DNA of 64,000 nucleotides, from the NCBI GenBank assembly GCA_032622095.1, contig CP136068.1, forward strand, positions 153,601,151 to 153,665,150, read 5' to 3'. The notes under the pieces are model-generated. The model saw only the letters and a list, made by a program, of their open reading frames with translations, was not told where the DNA came from and made no database searches. Source of the DNA: Siphonodentalium dalli. Taxonomy: Eukaryota > Mollusca > Scaphopoda > Gadilida > Siphonodentaliidae. The first letter of the stretch is position 1, and every line of letters starts with the position of its first letter. Of this stretch, positions 45,392 to 56,110 are shown piece by piece. The position numbers and the translations under genes are program-made.

Positions 45392-46901
45392 ATGCCAAAA
45401 GCGACAGCAATGACCAGACACCGATTAGTACCCGACGTCCCGGTGGAAGTGGTTGGGCCATCGCGGGGGACCAGGCATGCATTACCAGCCGGCGTCCCTG
45501 CCCGTTCGAAGGGGATGCCCGCCAGGAGTGGTACATATTATACGGCCGCGCCTTCAATTGTTCGTCCCGCACGGCCGCGGGTCACGCGTGTGCCTGGCAG
45601 TGTGCGTCATAGGTCGGTGCGGTCGACTCCAGCGTCATCGGTTGGTGCGCGATCGTCGTGTGGTCGGGAGCGTGCTGTGGTCATGCCCGAGGAGGTTGCA
45701 TCGGTCGCTGCTTCGGCCGATATTCGCGGGGAAGACGAGCAGTGTGTTTTCCGGGTCAGTATAGCGGGCCTCTCCTCTCAATCCCGTTAGTGCTTTCTGC
45801 AGAGGACAAGGCGCGTCTGGCTCCAAAGTTGCAGGACGCATGGCTGGGACTTGGTGGCATCGTATCCCGTTCAGGATGCCGCGGTCCCTCGTCGGCATAA
45901 GGACAGCCACAGACTTACGCTACTGTGGCTTCTGATCTCGACATTCCACCGGCTGGCCCCATGGGCCGACCCGGAACAGACTCCGTTGCCTGCGCCGCTG
46001 ACCGTCGACACCTTGTGGGAACTATGACTCGGTTACTCGATGCTGCCCTTACTTGTTCATCTCGGCAGTATACGCCCGGCAATGGGGTTTTTTGTTCAGT
46101 TTGCTTCCCGCTTTAACGTCCGTCCATATCCGCCCGTTAACGTGGGCACGCTGGGGCTCTTTCTCGCACATATTTTCCAGATCGGGTATAGCACCGCCAC
46201 GGTGCGTAGTGTTTTGTCGGTCATCGCATATCAGCACAATATTCAGGGCTTAGCGACTCCCACTACACATTTCCGGATTCACAAAATGCTCGCGGGCTTT
46301 CAACGCTTGCGCCCGAGCGGCGACCCGCGCCGACCAATTACTGTTCCCATGTTACACTCTATGATCGCTGTATTGCCCTGTTGCGTGGCATCACACACGG
46401 AATTGTCCTTTTCCGCGCACTATTCGTATTCGCGTTCTACGCGTTGGCCCGTATCGGTGAAATGTGCACTTCACTCTCTGCCCCTCATCTATATAACTGT
46501 CCTGCTCGTTTCCGATGTCACGGTCACGCCCGCCTCCATCGACATCTGCTTCCGGCATTTCAAGCACAGAGTTAATAGATTGCCCCAAGTGGTCGCTATT
46601 GGCAAGTTAGAGGATCCGCATACTCATTTCCGTCTTCACTAAACATCGCGTTTCGACGGCGGGCCCCTTCTTCTGCTCACCGGACGGTCGGGGCATAACA
46701 CGGGCGCATTTCAATGCCGTTCTCCGGAGAGTGTTGTCAATTCTGCGATTGGATGACCGGGATTTCAAGTCTCACTCCTTTCGGATAGGAGGGGCGTGCT
46801 TGGCAGCATCGCAGGGTTACTCCGATGAACAAATCCGGATGCTCGGGCGCTGGAACTCCGACGCGTTTCGTAAGTACATCCGGCATCCGCCGTTGTCATA
46901 A
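45392..46901 (+). pseudogene. Frameshifted tyrosine recombinase (Crypton/DIRS/Ngaro type)
   Basis: A 3' splice-like CTCCTTTTTTTCAG precedes ATG at 45,392. An Arg/Pro/Ser-rich N-terminal region runs to 45,790. Then comes a SAM-like core-binding domain split over two frames (TRLLDAAL at about 46,024 in frame 1; RFNVRPYPPVNVGTLGLFLA onward in frame 2). The catalytic domain follows: FAFYALARIGEM with the box I Arg (CGT 46,450-46,452, frame 1), then frame 3 with KSHSFRIGGA (His 46,773, Arg 46,782), GRWNSDAF (Trp about 46,850) and the nucleophilic Tyr (TAC 46,875-46,877), stop at 46,899. All catalytic residues are visible, but at least three frame changes make this copy inactive. The family cuts and joins DNA via a 3'-phosphotyrosine. 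Confidence 0.85.
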
Positions 46902-47299
46902 CAAGAGTTCCGCGATTGCCCGTTTCCGTTCGTGCGTCTTGCCACCCTCGTATAGCACAGTCACAGCGGCCGAGCTGGCACCCTTCCATCAATGCCGGGC
47001 GTCATTATCTGCAGTTCCGTTTGCCGACTCGACGGGCACGCACAGTCCGATTTCCGCAACTGGGAGGGGTTTGGCGGGGTTATCCGGCCTGTAAGTCGTG
47101 TCGCAGCACGCGTGGGGGATCTCGCTGCCTGGTCTCTCCCTGTCCTTTTTTTCCTGTTTTCCGAACCCCCCCTAATTTTCTGTTCCAAGCTGCGCCCGAG
47201 CGTTGTCCGCGTATGCGCTACACAGTTTACATGTCCTTCATGGCCCGGTTTCCGTTTCCTGTCCGACCGACATCCGCCTCTGCTGGTGGTGCGCATGGT
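46902..47299 (+). other. GC-rich sequence after recombinase
   Basis: Continues the GC-rich composition of the recombinase region. Long frames on both strands reflect low stop density in GC-rich DNA. No domain was recognised. Confidence 0.4.
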
Positions 47300-47960
47300 T
47301 GCACTGGTTTCACTGTGCTAGTGATGGTTTTTTGGTTAATAATTGTTTTTTTTAAGCGCTCATCAGTCTCTGGTAGCGACGGTTCACTGTTTCAGTGATG
47401 GTTTTTGTTTTCTTTTTCACTGTTACAGTGATAGTTTTTTTTTTGGTTCTTTTTCACTGTTGGTTTTTTGGTGATGGTTTTTTTGGTTGCGCTCACCAGT
47501 CTCTGGTAGCGCTGGTTTCACTGTTCCAGTGATGGTTTTTTGGTGGTTAATATTTTTTTTTTTTAGCGCTCATCAGTCTCTGGTAGCGCCGGTTTCACTG
47601 TTTCAGTGATGGTTTTTGTTTTCTTTTTCACTGTTACAGTGATAGTTGTTTTTGGTTCTTTTTCATTGTTGGTTTTTTGGTGATGGTTTTTTTGGTTGCG
47701 CTCACCAGTCTCTGGTAGCGCTGGTTTCACTGTTCCAGTGATGGTTTTTGTTTTCTTTTTCGCTGTTACAGTGATAGTTTTTTTTTGGTTATTCTTCACT
47801 ATTGGTTTTTTGGTTAATTTTTTTTCGCGCTCATCAGTCTCTGGTAGCGCCGGTTTCACTTTTATAGTGACTATTTTTGGTGGGTTTTTTTCAGCGCTAA
47901 TCAGTCTCTGGGGTTGCAGTGGGTTTTTCTCATTTCCCCGCACTGGCGTTGCGTAATTTT
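47300..47960. repeat. T-rich ~132-bp tandem repeat
   Basis: CATCAGTCTCTGGTAGCG or CACCAGTCTCTGGTAGCG recurs at about 47,360, 47,491, 47,567, 47,702 and 47,834. Small hairpins (CACTGTTACAGTG, CACTGTTTCAGTG) and TTTTTTGGT runs lie between. Spacing is about 132 bp, with one 75-bp unit. Frames here are repeat artefacts. Confidence 0.85.
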
Positions 47961-48068
47961 TACACTTTCTTTTTATAGGTGGGTTCTTTTCTCAGTCTTT
48001 ATACTGGTTTTTTTTATTGGCTTCTGGTGGGTGTATGCCGAGCTCGCGTCCAACACTTCACTCGGCAA

Positions 48069-48247
48069 GTGGCGTGGTACACCCAGGTTGCATATTGTTC
48101 AATCGGGGCCGCGCCACATGCCGATGGTTGTCTTAATTTCGGTAATTCGATTAAAGAATTGCCATTACGCAAATATGTCTTAGTCTTTAATTATTTAGCC
48201 CAACAGTGGTACCCAGGGAATTGTCGTAAAGTAGGGAGATAGGATAT
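48069..48247 (+). repeat. Split direct repeat B1
   Basis: 179 bp starting GTGGCGTGGTACACCCAGG and ending GGGAGATAGGATAT. It matches B2 with about one difference and is joined directly to A2. Confidence 0.92.
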
Positions 48248-48477
48248 AAAATAAATTTTACGAAGGAAAAGATTTTTATAGACGGTCGACCTTAATATTG
48301 TATCGACCTGCGACCGGGGTCAGCGGTTTAGAAATTTCGAGGTCAAGTGAACATCTGAGCGCCAACCACGAGAAAGTCGGGTACCTTGATTGATTGATTG
48401 TCTTCGTGGTGACGTTGTCGATACCCGACTGCCCATTCAAACGAATTTCGCACAGACCACAATGTCAATAATTTCTA
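48248..48477 (+). repeat. Split direct repeat A2
   Basis: 230-bp near-identical copy of A1, immediately after B1. Differences noted include GTATCG context (AATATT for AATATC) and CAATGTC for CAAGGTC. Confidence 0.92.
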
Positions 48478-48595
48478 CCCGCCATCCCACCCTTTCAGGT
48501 GTGGGCTTCTGCCCCCCCCCTCTTCCTCCAGTGACTGGTTAGTGCTTAGTATGGCACGACCCGGTGCCGTGCCATACCTTTTTTGGTTTAGGCGT
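48478..48595 (+). other. Spacer between A2 and B2 with terminator-like hairpin
   Basis: 118 bp present only once. It contains a C run (48,512-48,519) and a perfect-stem hairpin, TATGGCACG ... CGTGCCATA (48,549-48,577), followed by TTTTTT. The hairpin plus T run could act in 3'-end formation or recombinase binding; the role is inferred. Confidence 0.6.
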
Positions 48596-48774
48596 GTGGC
48601 GTGGTACACACAGGTTGCATATTGTTCAATCGGGGCCGCGCCACATGCCGATGGTTGTCTTAATTTCGGTAATTCGATTAAAGAATTGCCATTACGCAAA
48701 TATGTCTTAGTCTTTAATTATTTAGCCCAACAGTGGTACCCAGGGAATTGTCGTAAAGTAGGGAGATAGGATAT
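48596..48774 (+). repeat. Split direct repeat B2 (3' terminus)
   Basis: 179-bp copy of B1 that forms the right end of the element. It is followed by AAATACCTGGG, the flank found at the empty site in unit 1. Confidence 0.92.
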
Positions 48775-49092
48775 AAATACCTGGGTTGTAATACGGTGAT
48801 ATACCCGGGTATAACCAAGGTAATCTTTGGTGTATTGACACTCCATCTGAAATCATCGGGGTAATACAATAGCTATAGACCGCGATTTAACAAGGTTTTC
48901 TCGTGTGTAATGACTTTTTACACGTGGTTTTATATCCCAGTTAAACTGTGTCTACTATAATGATTCCACCATAATGATCCCACTGTAATGATCCCACTAT
49001 ATATAATGATCGGGGTAAATTTTGATATAGGTATTGATACATATTTGAAATTGGAGCGAATTATTCCACGAATACGACTATATATACGCTAT

Positions 49093-49459
49093 TAGGTACA
49101 TTATTTATAGTAGCGAATAATTATTGCAGTCAAAATATGATGATAATGATATTATAAAGACTTAAATTATAATATAATTATATATATAAGATATTATAAT
49201 ACATATAAATTGAAATTTAATTATTGCAGTCAAAATATGATGATAATGATATTATAAAGACTTAAATTATAATATAATTATATATATAAGATATTATAAT
49301 ACATATTATGATATATCTATACATTTATCATATTCTATATTAATATATGTATGATTGTGTAACAATTGTTTTTTTTTTGTGACCTATTGTAAATATTGTA
49401 TATATGTTATAGCATGTTTCGCCTTAATTGACGACTTTGCAATAAACAATCAAGCTTGA
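49093..49459 (+). mobile_element. ~370-bp AT-rich insertion absent from unit 1
   Basis: Interrupts CGCTAT/ATCATT of unit 1 (26,640-26,650), with CTAT possibly duplicated (49,089-49,092 and 49,460-49,463). It contains two ~103-bp tandem copies of a block starting AATTATTGCAGTCAAAATAT (49,116 and 49,219). The end includes TTTTTTTTTT and GCAATAAACAATCAAGC, resembling a retroelement 3' end. No terminal inverted repeat or coding capacity. Confidence 0.7.
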
Positions 49460-50055
49460 CTATATCATTATATTCTATTTTCCTATACATGTATATTGGC
49501 ATCCTGCTCACGTTTTGTGGACATGTTGGATTACTTCATTTCGTCAGTAAAGAACCGTGTCTTAAATTTAAGTTCTTTTGATACTAATTTATAGGGCCTA
49601 CTAATTTATAGGGCCTACTAATTTATTGCCATGGCTGCACGCGCCGCTTTAAGCATTGTGCGCACTTATGCGAATTCAGCGTTTTCCTTTGACATCAATG
49701 CTCTAACATAAACTGTCTTCGTTAATTTCTTTATTCAAACGCTAATGGCTGCCTGAGATTAAAATGACTTTGTTGCAAAATCATGACATTTTGACCAATA
49801 ACGATAGCCCAGAATCACGCCAATTTCGAATTAATAGTAATTGTGTTTGATCACCCGGCATCAATTGTTTCTGGTCTCATTAAAAGATGCTGCCATTCCC
49901 GTCTTCTGATATCACTTCACTTCTGACGCTAGCATGCTGTGCGTAATTGTAATTGACACAAAGATGTCACATGGCGCATCATTGAACGTGATTTGGAAAA
50001 TAATGACCGGAAATCAATTCCGCTTCAAAGATCCGGTTCTGTGGCTTGAGTAACT

Positions 50056-50365
50056 CGAAGTGTTCAGGGACATTCATAGGTTACGAAGAAATGTTCAGGA
50101 GTAAGCATAGGTTACGAAGAAATGTTCAGGGATATTCCTAGGTTACGAAGAAATGTTCAGGAGTATGCATAGGTTACGGAGAAATGTTCAGGAGTATGCA
50201 TAGGTTACGGAGAAATGTTCAGCAGTATGCAATGTTCACGGGTATAATACATAGGTTACGGAGAAATGTTCAGGGGTGTACATAATTATATAGGTTATAT
50301 ACGGATAAATGTTCACGGGTATAATACATAGGTTACGGAGAAATGTTCAGGGCTATACATAGGAG
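50056..50365. repeat. 31-bp minisatellite (unit 2, contracted)
   Basis: Counterpart of 27,226-27,745 but about 200 bp shorter; it lacks several units and the interrupted middle part. This shows length change since duplication. Confidence 0.88.
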
Positions 50366-50903
50366 AAAATGTTTCTGAGTGTATGCAAGCGTTTGTTATA
50401 GTCGAACACCAGTACTTAGTCTGCTATTTCAATATCAATGTGTATATCGAACGGCATACACAGGCTTTCACCGTGCATGCAGGTTCCAATCTGTACAGAA
50501 AATAAATGGTAATTTAAGGCTACGTTGCAGATTTAGTCAATCGCGAAGGTTGCGGTAAACCGAGATATAGACATATGGCTAAATACCCGACATAGGGATT
50601 ATTTTCTATAGACAGATTATAATTGTCTGAAAACGTTCACTCTGTTACAATTAAGGTTGTACATATGTGTCAGCTCTAGCGCAGAATAAAATAGACACCG
50701 AGCTGTGATTGCCAATAGCTTTGTCTGGAAGGTAAAGTAGTAATAAAACGGTACAGAATTAGTTAACTCTTGTATGGTAGCGTCAATATTACGTGGTGTG
50801 ATGTATAAAACATGCATTATTTTAGTGCGGTTCAGACCCTAGTTACGAAAATACAAGATTTAAAGTCAGATTCGATGCAATCCATTCTTGGTTTTATATA
50901 AAG

Positions 50904-51987
50904 CCCCTGTCAGTCACACTCAGGTCGGCGCTTGCATTTCGCTGCAAAAGTATCAAAGCGCACACCTAAACGCACTAAGGTCTCCAAGAACCGATTGGTG
51001 ACGCAGTGGACACTGGCTACGACGGGCGAGGGTCTCAATGGTCGCCCATAGGCACCAGAGCGCCGCGCTTAAATTGTTTTGTGCATGCACAAAACAAGCG
51101 AATAGGCTCTGCGTTCTGACCAAGGCGTAGTAAGCTTACTGCAGTTGCAGATGAATTATTGCTGTGACCACGAGTAGCTTGTATCAGTCCTTGCTACGTC
51201 AAAGGGTCGCTCATGTCGTTTGCGTTGCGCTGCCAGAGCACCGCGCTTGTTTTGTGCATGCACAACACAAGCGCAGAGTCTCGGCGTTCTGACCAAGGCG
51301 TAGTAAGCTTACTGCAGTTGCAGAGGAATTCTTGCTGCGACCACGAGTAGCTTGTATCCGTCCTTGCTACGTCAACGGGGCGCTCATGTCGTTCGCGTTG
51401 TGCTGTCGTTGCGACGGTACTGCGCCTGGTCAGAACGCCGAACCTCTGCGCTTGTGTTGTGCATGCACAAAACAAACGCGGCGCTCTGGCGCACAGAGGC
51501 GATCACGGGGACCCTCTCCCGTCCTAGCCAGTGTCAACTGCGACGTTACTGCGTCACCAATCGGTTCTTGGATACCTTAGTGCGCTTTGCTCGGCGCTTT
51601 GATAATTTTACAGCGCAATGCAAGCCCCGGCCTGATCGCAGCGGAATGTGACAGTGATTTAATCGGACAGCTAATCTATTGCGGATTGTTGGGTATATTC
51701 CCCACAAACTAAAAACTGACAATATGTGACTGGAGAACACAGGAGACGCTATTTATACTCTCCGCGCCCGCGCAGAGAGCGTTTTGCAAACGTATTGAGA
51801 ACGTACTAGCATCACAATGACAGCGACTTGAACGCAATAAGAGCGTGATACTTGACCAAGTAGGAACGCAATAGGAGCATACTTTGTTTTAAAAGTTTTA
51901 GACAGTTTTCGGCGCTCCTCCTGCGTGTTACTCATATTTTGGTACTTTTGCAGCGCAGTGCAAGCGCCGGCCTGAGTGTGACAGGGG
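50904..51987. mobile_element. Large MITE with ~47-bp terminal inverted repeats (unit 2)
   Basis: Near-identical duplicate of 28,284-29,367, of the same length, with termini CCCCTGTCAGTCACAC and GTGTGACAGGGG and the internal 172-bp tandem pair. Confidence 0.78.
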
Positions 51988-52455
51988 TTTTACATATAAC
52001 AGTTACACAAAAGGTCACACTTCCACATTCTAACCATTGCTATACTAAATATACTCATTGATTAGTAGTTCCCTTATGATCTGTTCAGATAATAAGTTGA
52101 ACAAACGACAATTGAACTTATTATATAAACATTTTCCACCAATGAATGCGAATTATTTTACACTTGTATTATTTTTTCGCCTGCATGTCGTCTGCTTTTA
52201 TTATCTGAATACCCCTCCAAATGAATAATATACAGTTCCATTGTGTACATGGATAACTGAATGGGAGAATCCATTTAATGTAGAAAGGGTCTGGGATATT
52301 TAGGACCTGCACATTACACTGACTTCCGCATACCATAAACAATTTACAGATGAGTATTTAGTATAGAAAGTGGTAAAGATACATAAGAGATTTATATAGT
52401 CCTTTTTTTCCAACAACCAACAATGCCCAAAACGAATAACAAAACACGAACTATA

Positions 52456-52908
52456 TGTGACCCGCCATATCAAATCCAGTCAGTTACAGTTATGCCCTGT
52501 GCCAATGCATTCTCTTATATATGCGAGTCGACCATAGGTCGCCTCGCATATGTAAGAGAATGCATTGGCCTAACAATTTTGTACAATTTTAATAATTTTT
52601 TCTTGTATTTTTTAACAATTTTAAAATTTTACCCATACAGAGCCCCAGACAAACATGAGCAGACGACACTCTTCTATATGCTTCTATATATGTGTGGGGC
52701 TCCCTGCAGGGTAATGGATGTTTTTTATTTTATGTCCTAAAAATTGTAAGAAACATTTATTTTAAAAAAATGATAAAAAATTGTTAGGTCAATGCATTCT
52801 CTTATATATGCGATGCGACCTATGGTCGACTCGCATATATAAGAGAATACATTGGCACAGGGTAAAAAAAATCCCGACTTACGACTGGATTTGATATGGC
52901 GGGTCACA
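52456..52908. mobile_element. Family A MITE, copy 5 (unit 2), chimeric left arm
   Basis: Same insertion site as copy 4 (CTATA flank, TA target), with TIRs TGTGACCCGCCATATC and GGCGGGTCACA. Between the left TIR and the left palindrome, positions 52,483-52,500 read GTTACAGTTATGCCCTG, the inverse of the family B right-arm flank (GGCATAACTGTAAC). They replace the family A sequence present in copy 4. The palindromes are otherwise intact. Confidence 0.9.
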
Positions 52909-54069
52909 TATGCTTTATCAATGCTATCTACAGTTTTCTTTTGCAGCTCAATAAGCAGATACACTTGGCAAACAATGCAGACTGTTGATGTGCGGCTAAT
53001 GCATTTGAACTTTCTAAACGACTATTGGTATCAAAATGGATCACAGATAACACCGAGGCTCGTGACTGATTAGAAAACAATTACAATTGGTGGTATATAT
53101 GTGCATTTAGATGGATACTTACAAATGGATAACTTTTTGCAGAGAACCGAGTGTCTCCTTCCTATGTTTGCCTCCGACTTATTGACGGAACACAAATAAC
53201 ATATCTTTGGTCGGGTGCCTTCCAAAGCTTCACTGGTTGCTTTCACTGTATGCGTATTATGTTCTTGTTCGGAGTTCTACTCAATAAGTAGAAACACTTG
53301 GCAAACAATGCAAACTGTTGATGTGAGGCTAATGCATTTGAACTTTCGAAACGACTATCAGTATCAAAATGAACCACATGATAGCACCAAGGCTCGTGAC
53401 TGATTGCAGGCTATTACCAGGCGTTGTGGTATTCGATAATATCATTGGCGCGGCAAGTCGTCATCTCATAATTATATAGACTCGGTCGACCACATACATC
53501 GGTGATATCAACGTTGTTCTTCTTGAGATGTATACAACAATACAGTGACTGGGATGGTAAGGTGCATGACACTGAATGGACATCATGCCAACGTAGGCAC
53601 TCAGCAATGACGTAGCTGGTTTGAATTCCGATATGTGCTCATGTGCAACATACGCAGTGGGAAGATAACCTCATTCGTGTTCATCCAGACAGTGCATGGA
53701 ATGATTTCCTGGCGAAATTATCACTCTGGGTCAGCACCCAATCCCCACAACGCCCGCAAAACTGACAAAGTGATATGGAATAGAGACTGAAACGACAATA
53801 TAAGGCCAAAACTAAATTTTGCACACTCCCTACCCACTCAAGCAAAAGCCCTTTGTGGAAACAAATATCAGCCTGATTAAAAAGACATTTATTTTATTGT
53901 TCAGCTATAGATTAAACCATCGATTTCACAAACTTGATGTGGTTATTTTCCTGTATCGGGTTCTATGAAGAGCTGAATAAATACTGTTATAAATTTACTT
54001 GTAAGATAATACATTTATCTGATATATAAAACGAAGAAAATAAAAAGATATATTAAACGACCTACTTAC

Positions 54070-54246
54070 CCAAATATTTGCATTGGGTAGGGAATGGGCA
54101 AGCAGATATGTTATTGAAGGCAGCCTAAACGCCAATAAACCAAACGTACACCAGTGCGAACAGCTCTTCATAACACGAATTGTTTTATTTGCCAGTTTTC
54201 GCATTATCGTATTATCGATGCTAAGTGAGTTGATATCGAAGTGCAT
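54070..54246 (-). CDS. Candidate coding exon with consensus donor (unit 2)
   Basis: Duplicate of 31,459-31,635: 59 codons from the ATG at 54,244-54,246 to donor GTAAGT (54,064-54,069), frame intact. The intron just beyond the donor differs by a small indel (GTAAGTAGG versus GTAAGTATAGG). Function unknown. Confidence 0.28.
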
Positions 54247-54433
54247 CTTGTCTGCGTATTTTGTTGATAAACTTACATTTGGCGAGATATTCTCATTTTC
54301 AAATGGAGATACGCGACGGCTGTGATAAAATAGGATCTGCGTACATAGTGTAAACATACTATAACGACATTACAGACACGGGAAGTTATATAGAAAGCAG
54401 AGTTTAACTTGGAACATTCGACAGAGATGAAGC

Positions 54434-55053
54434 TTAAAGGGGTACTGTACGCCATTTTCAATAAATTTCCGGTGATAACAACGATCTATTATCGGTACTA
54501 TATAGAAACATAAGTAATTTGAGTCGAAGATGTATTCTGTAAACGCTCAGGTTAATAGGCTATCTTAAAATTTAATAATTTAAAAGTTAATAATTTAATA
54601 TAAATTGAATTTATGGCTGGATCCATAAAATGGCGTAAATTAAAATACGAATTTCCGTGTACAAAACGTACTCAAATTATAATTGAGGGATACTGGATTA
54701 GTAAACCCATTGCACACACGATCGTTTGAAACATTATGCTTATACGGGGAGAAAACTCAAGCCACTCATTGACTAGTGACGATAAAATAACTTAAATGAG
54801 TATATGGGACTACTATGCATATAATATAATTTTTATTTGATTCATTTGGTTGAAAACTGTACAAAAATTACTCGACAACGACAATTTGTATTTTTGCATT
54901 CCGGTAAATTTGCCATCCGTAACACTACTTCGTACTCAACACTGTCAACAGACTTTCAAAGAATGGAAAAGTTGTTACCTTATTATCCGACTCGGGGATT
55001 ATAGAAACCAACAACAACATCTTGCCATGATCTTGGGTACAGTACCCCTTTAA
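54434..55053. mobile_element. TTAA-flanked MITE, family D (unit 2)
   Basis: 620-bp duplicate of 31,823-32,442 with the same TTAA-bounded ends, AAAGGGGTACTGTACGCC and GGTACAGTACCCCTTTAA. Confidence 0.82.
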
Positions 55054-55972
55054 GTTGTCTCCGTACTCCATTACGATAAGTGCCTCGTGCATGCATCCAT
55101 GCCAATCAAACGTTATTAACACACTTCAAATACGGTCACCTTCTGTCACATTGGGAATAAAAACGAACATTCGGCGTTGGTATTGATTATAGTTTAAAGG
55201 CACGTGAGGCCTTAGTTGTCGAAAATATTCATATTTGTTCCAATCACCGTAAACAGAAAAACATTAAAACGCATACAGTTTCGTTCATATATACCATGAC
55301 CATCGCATAAACAGCATGTTATCATAAATATTTACTATATTTTACCTAAGCAAGAGCCTGATTGTGTTACAGAAGACAACACAATGCTGCTGGCTAATCA
55401 CACACAAATGGCATAAACGCTCTTTATTCGTTCCATATCAGGAATTCACCCACAAAGAACGCTCTTTATGTTTACCATCATAATATAAACAAACACCAGA
55501 AAAGTTACTTTTTATGCTTTTGTTTACATAACAATGGTAAAAAATATGACAATAACATACTGTTTATGCGATATTTCTTATTTGTATACGGACAAAGTCT
55601 GTCTACATTTTGTTGTTCTTTCTGTTTGTGGTGGTTTTTGACGGGTGGAAATATTTTCACAGGATACCGACCGCCAAGGCCAACCGCACCTTTAAACATA
55701 TGTATTAAATGGAGACTTTACCTCAATCCAGCCATAAAGGGAGACTGTATACCTGAATCCAGTCATTATGGAGTCCATCTCCTTCCATATTCAACAGAAA
55801 ATAATAAAAATATACAACAAATGAATTAATTTGAGTTAGAGGTGAGTGCAAAATACACTAATGCACTCTATGAACGATGTAAAACAAGATGGTAACTCTA
55901 ATGAAAATGAGTAAATGGCTTAAGCCATTTGATCATTTTGGTTATAATTATCATGTTGTTATACGGGGTGTA

Positions 55973-56110
55973 CAGTAATGCCCTAAGTAATCGACCTCTT
56001 AACCAAAGCAGAATTATGGGTAACTTTTCAGGATTTAGTCGGAAATATGGCTTGTTGCCATTCATCGGAAAGCTCTTTGGTTAAGAGGTCGATTACTTAG
56101 GGCATTACTG
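55973..56110. mobile_element. Tc1/mariner-like MITE abutting the minisatellite (unit 2)
   Basis: Duplicate of 33,359-33,497, one base shorter (AATCGACCTC versus AATCGAACCTC). TA at both edges; CAGTAATGCCCTAAG termini. Confidence 0.85.

Larger units (their letters stand above)
35290..48774 (+). mobile_element. 13.5-kb tyrosine-recombinase element with split direct repeats
   Basis: The boundaries come from the empty site in unit 1 (GTG-AAA-TACC at 26,327-26,336). The filled left edge is GTG-AAAA-TAAATT and the filled right edge is GATAT-AAA-TACC. The ends are split direct repeats in the order A1 (35,290-35,519), interior, B1 (48,069-48,247), A2 (48,248-48,477), spacer, B2 (48,596-48,774). This A1...B1A2B2 layout is known for Ngaro/PAT-like retrotransposons. 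The B1-A2 junction equals an end-to-end circle junction. A frameshifted tyrosine recombinase is at 45.4-46.9 kb. I found no DIRS-type RT/RNase H; two LINE fragments are nested within. It may be a decayed Ngaro-like element or a YR element of another kind. Confidence 0.82.

Noticed and set aside
45031-45612. 193-codon frame with hydrophobic N-terminus as a membrane protein gene
   Set aside because: Its second half overlaps the recombinase N-terminal region in another frame, and a polypyrimidine-AG at 45,378-45,391 better marks the start of the recombinase coding segment. The hydrophobic part is probably upstream intron or UTR.
47563-47943. Lys/Thr-rich minus-strand frame of 126 codons
   Set aside because: Read-through of the T-rich 132-bp tandem repeat, with repeated peptides mirroring the DNA repeat.
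35290-48774. Classifying the YR element simply as a Crypton
   Set aside because: Cryptons lack split direct repeats. The A1...B1A2B2 arrangement and matching circle junction argue for a Ngaro/PAT-like design even though no RT was found.
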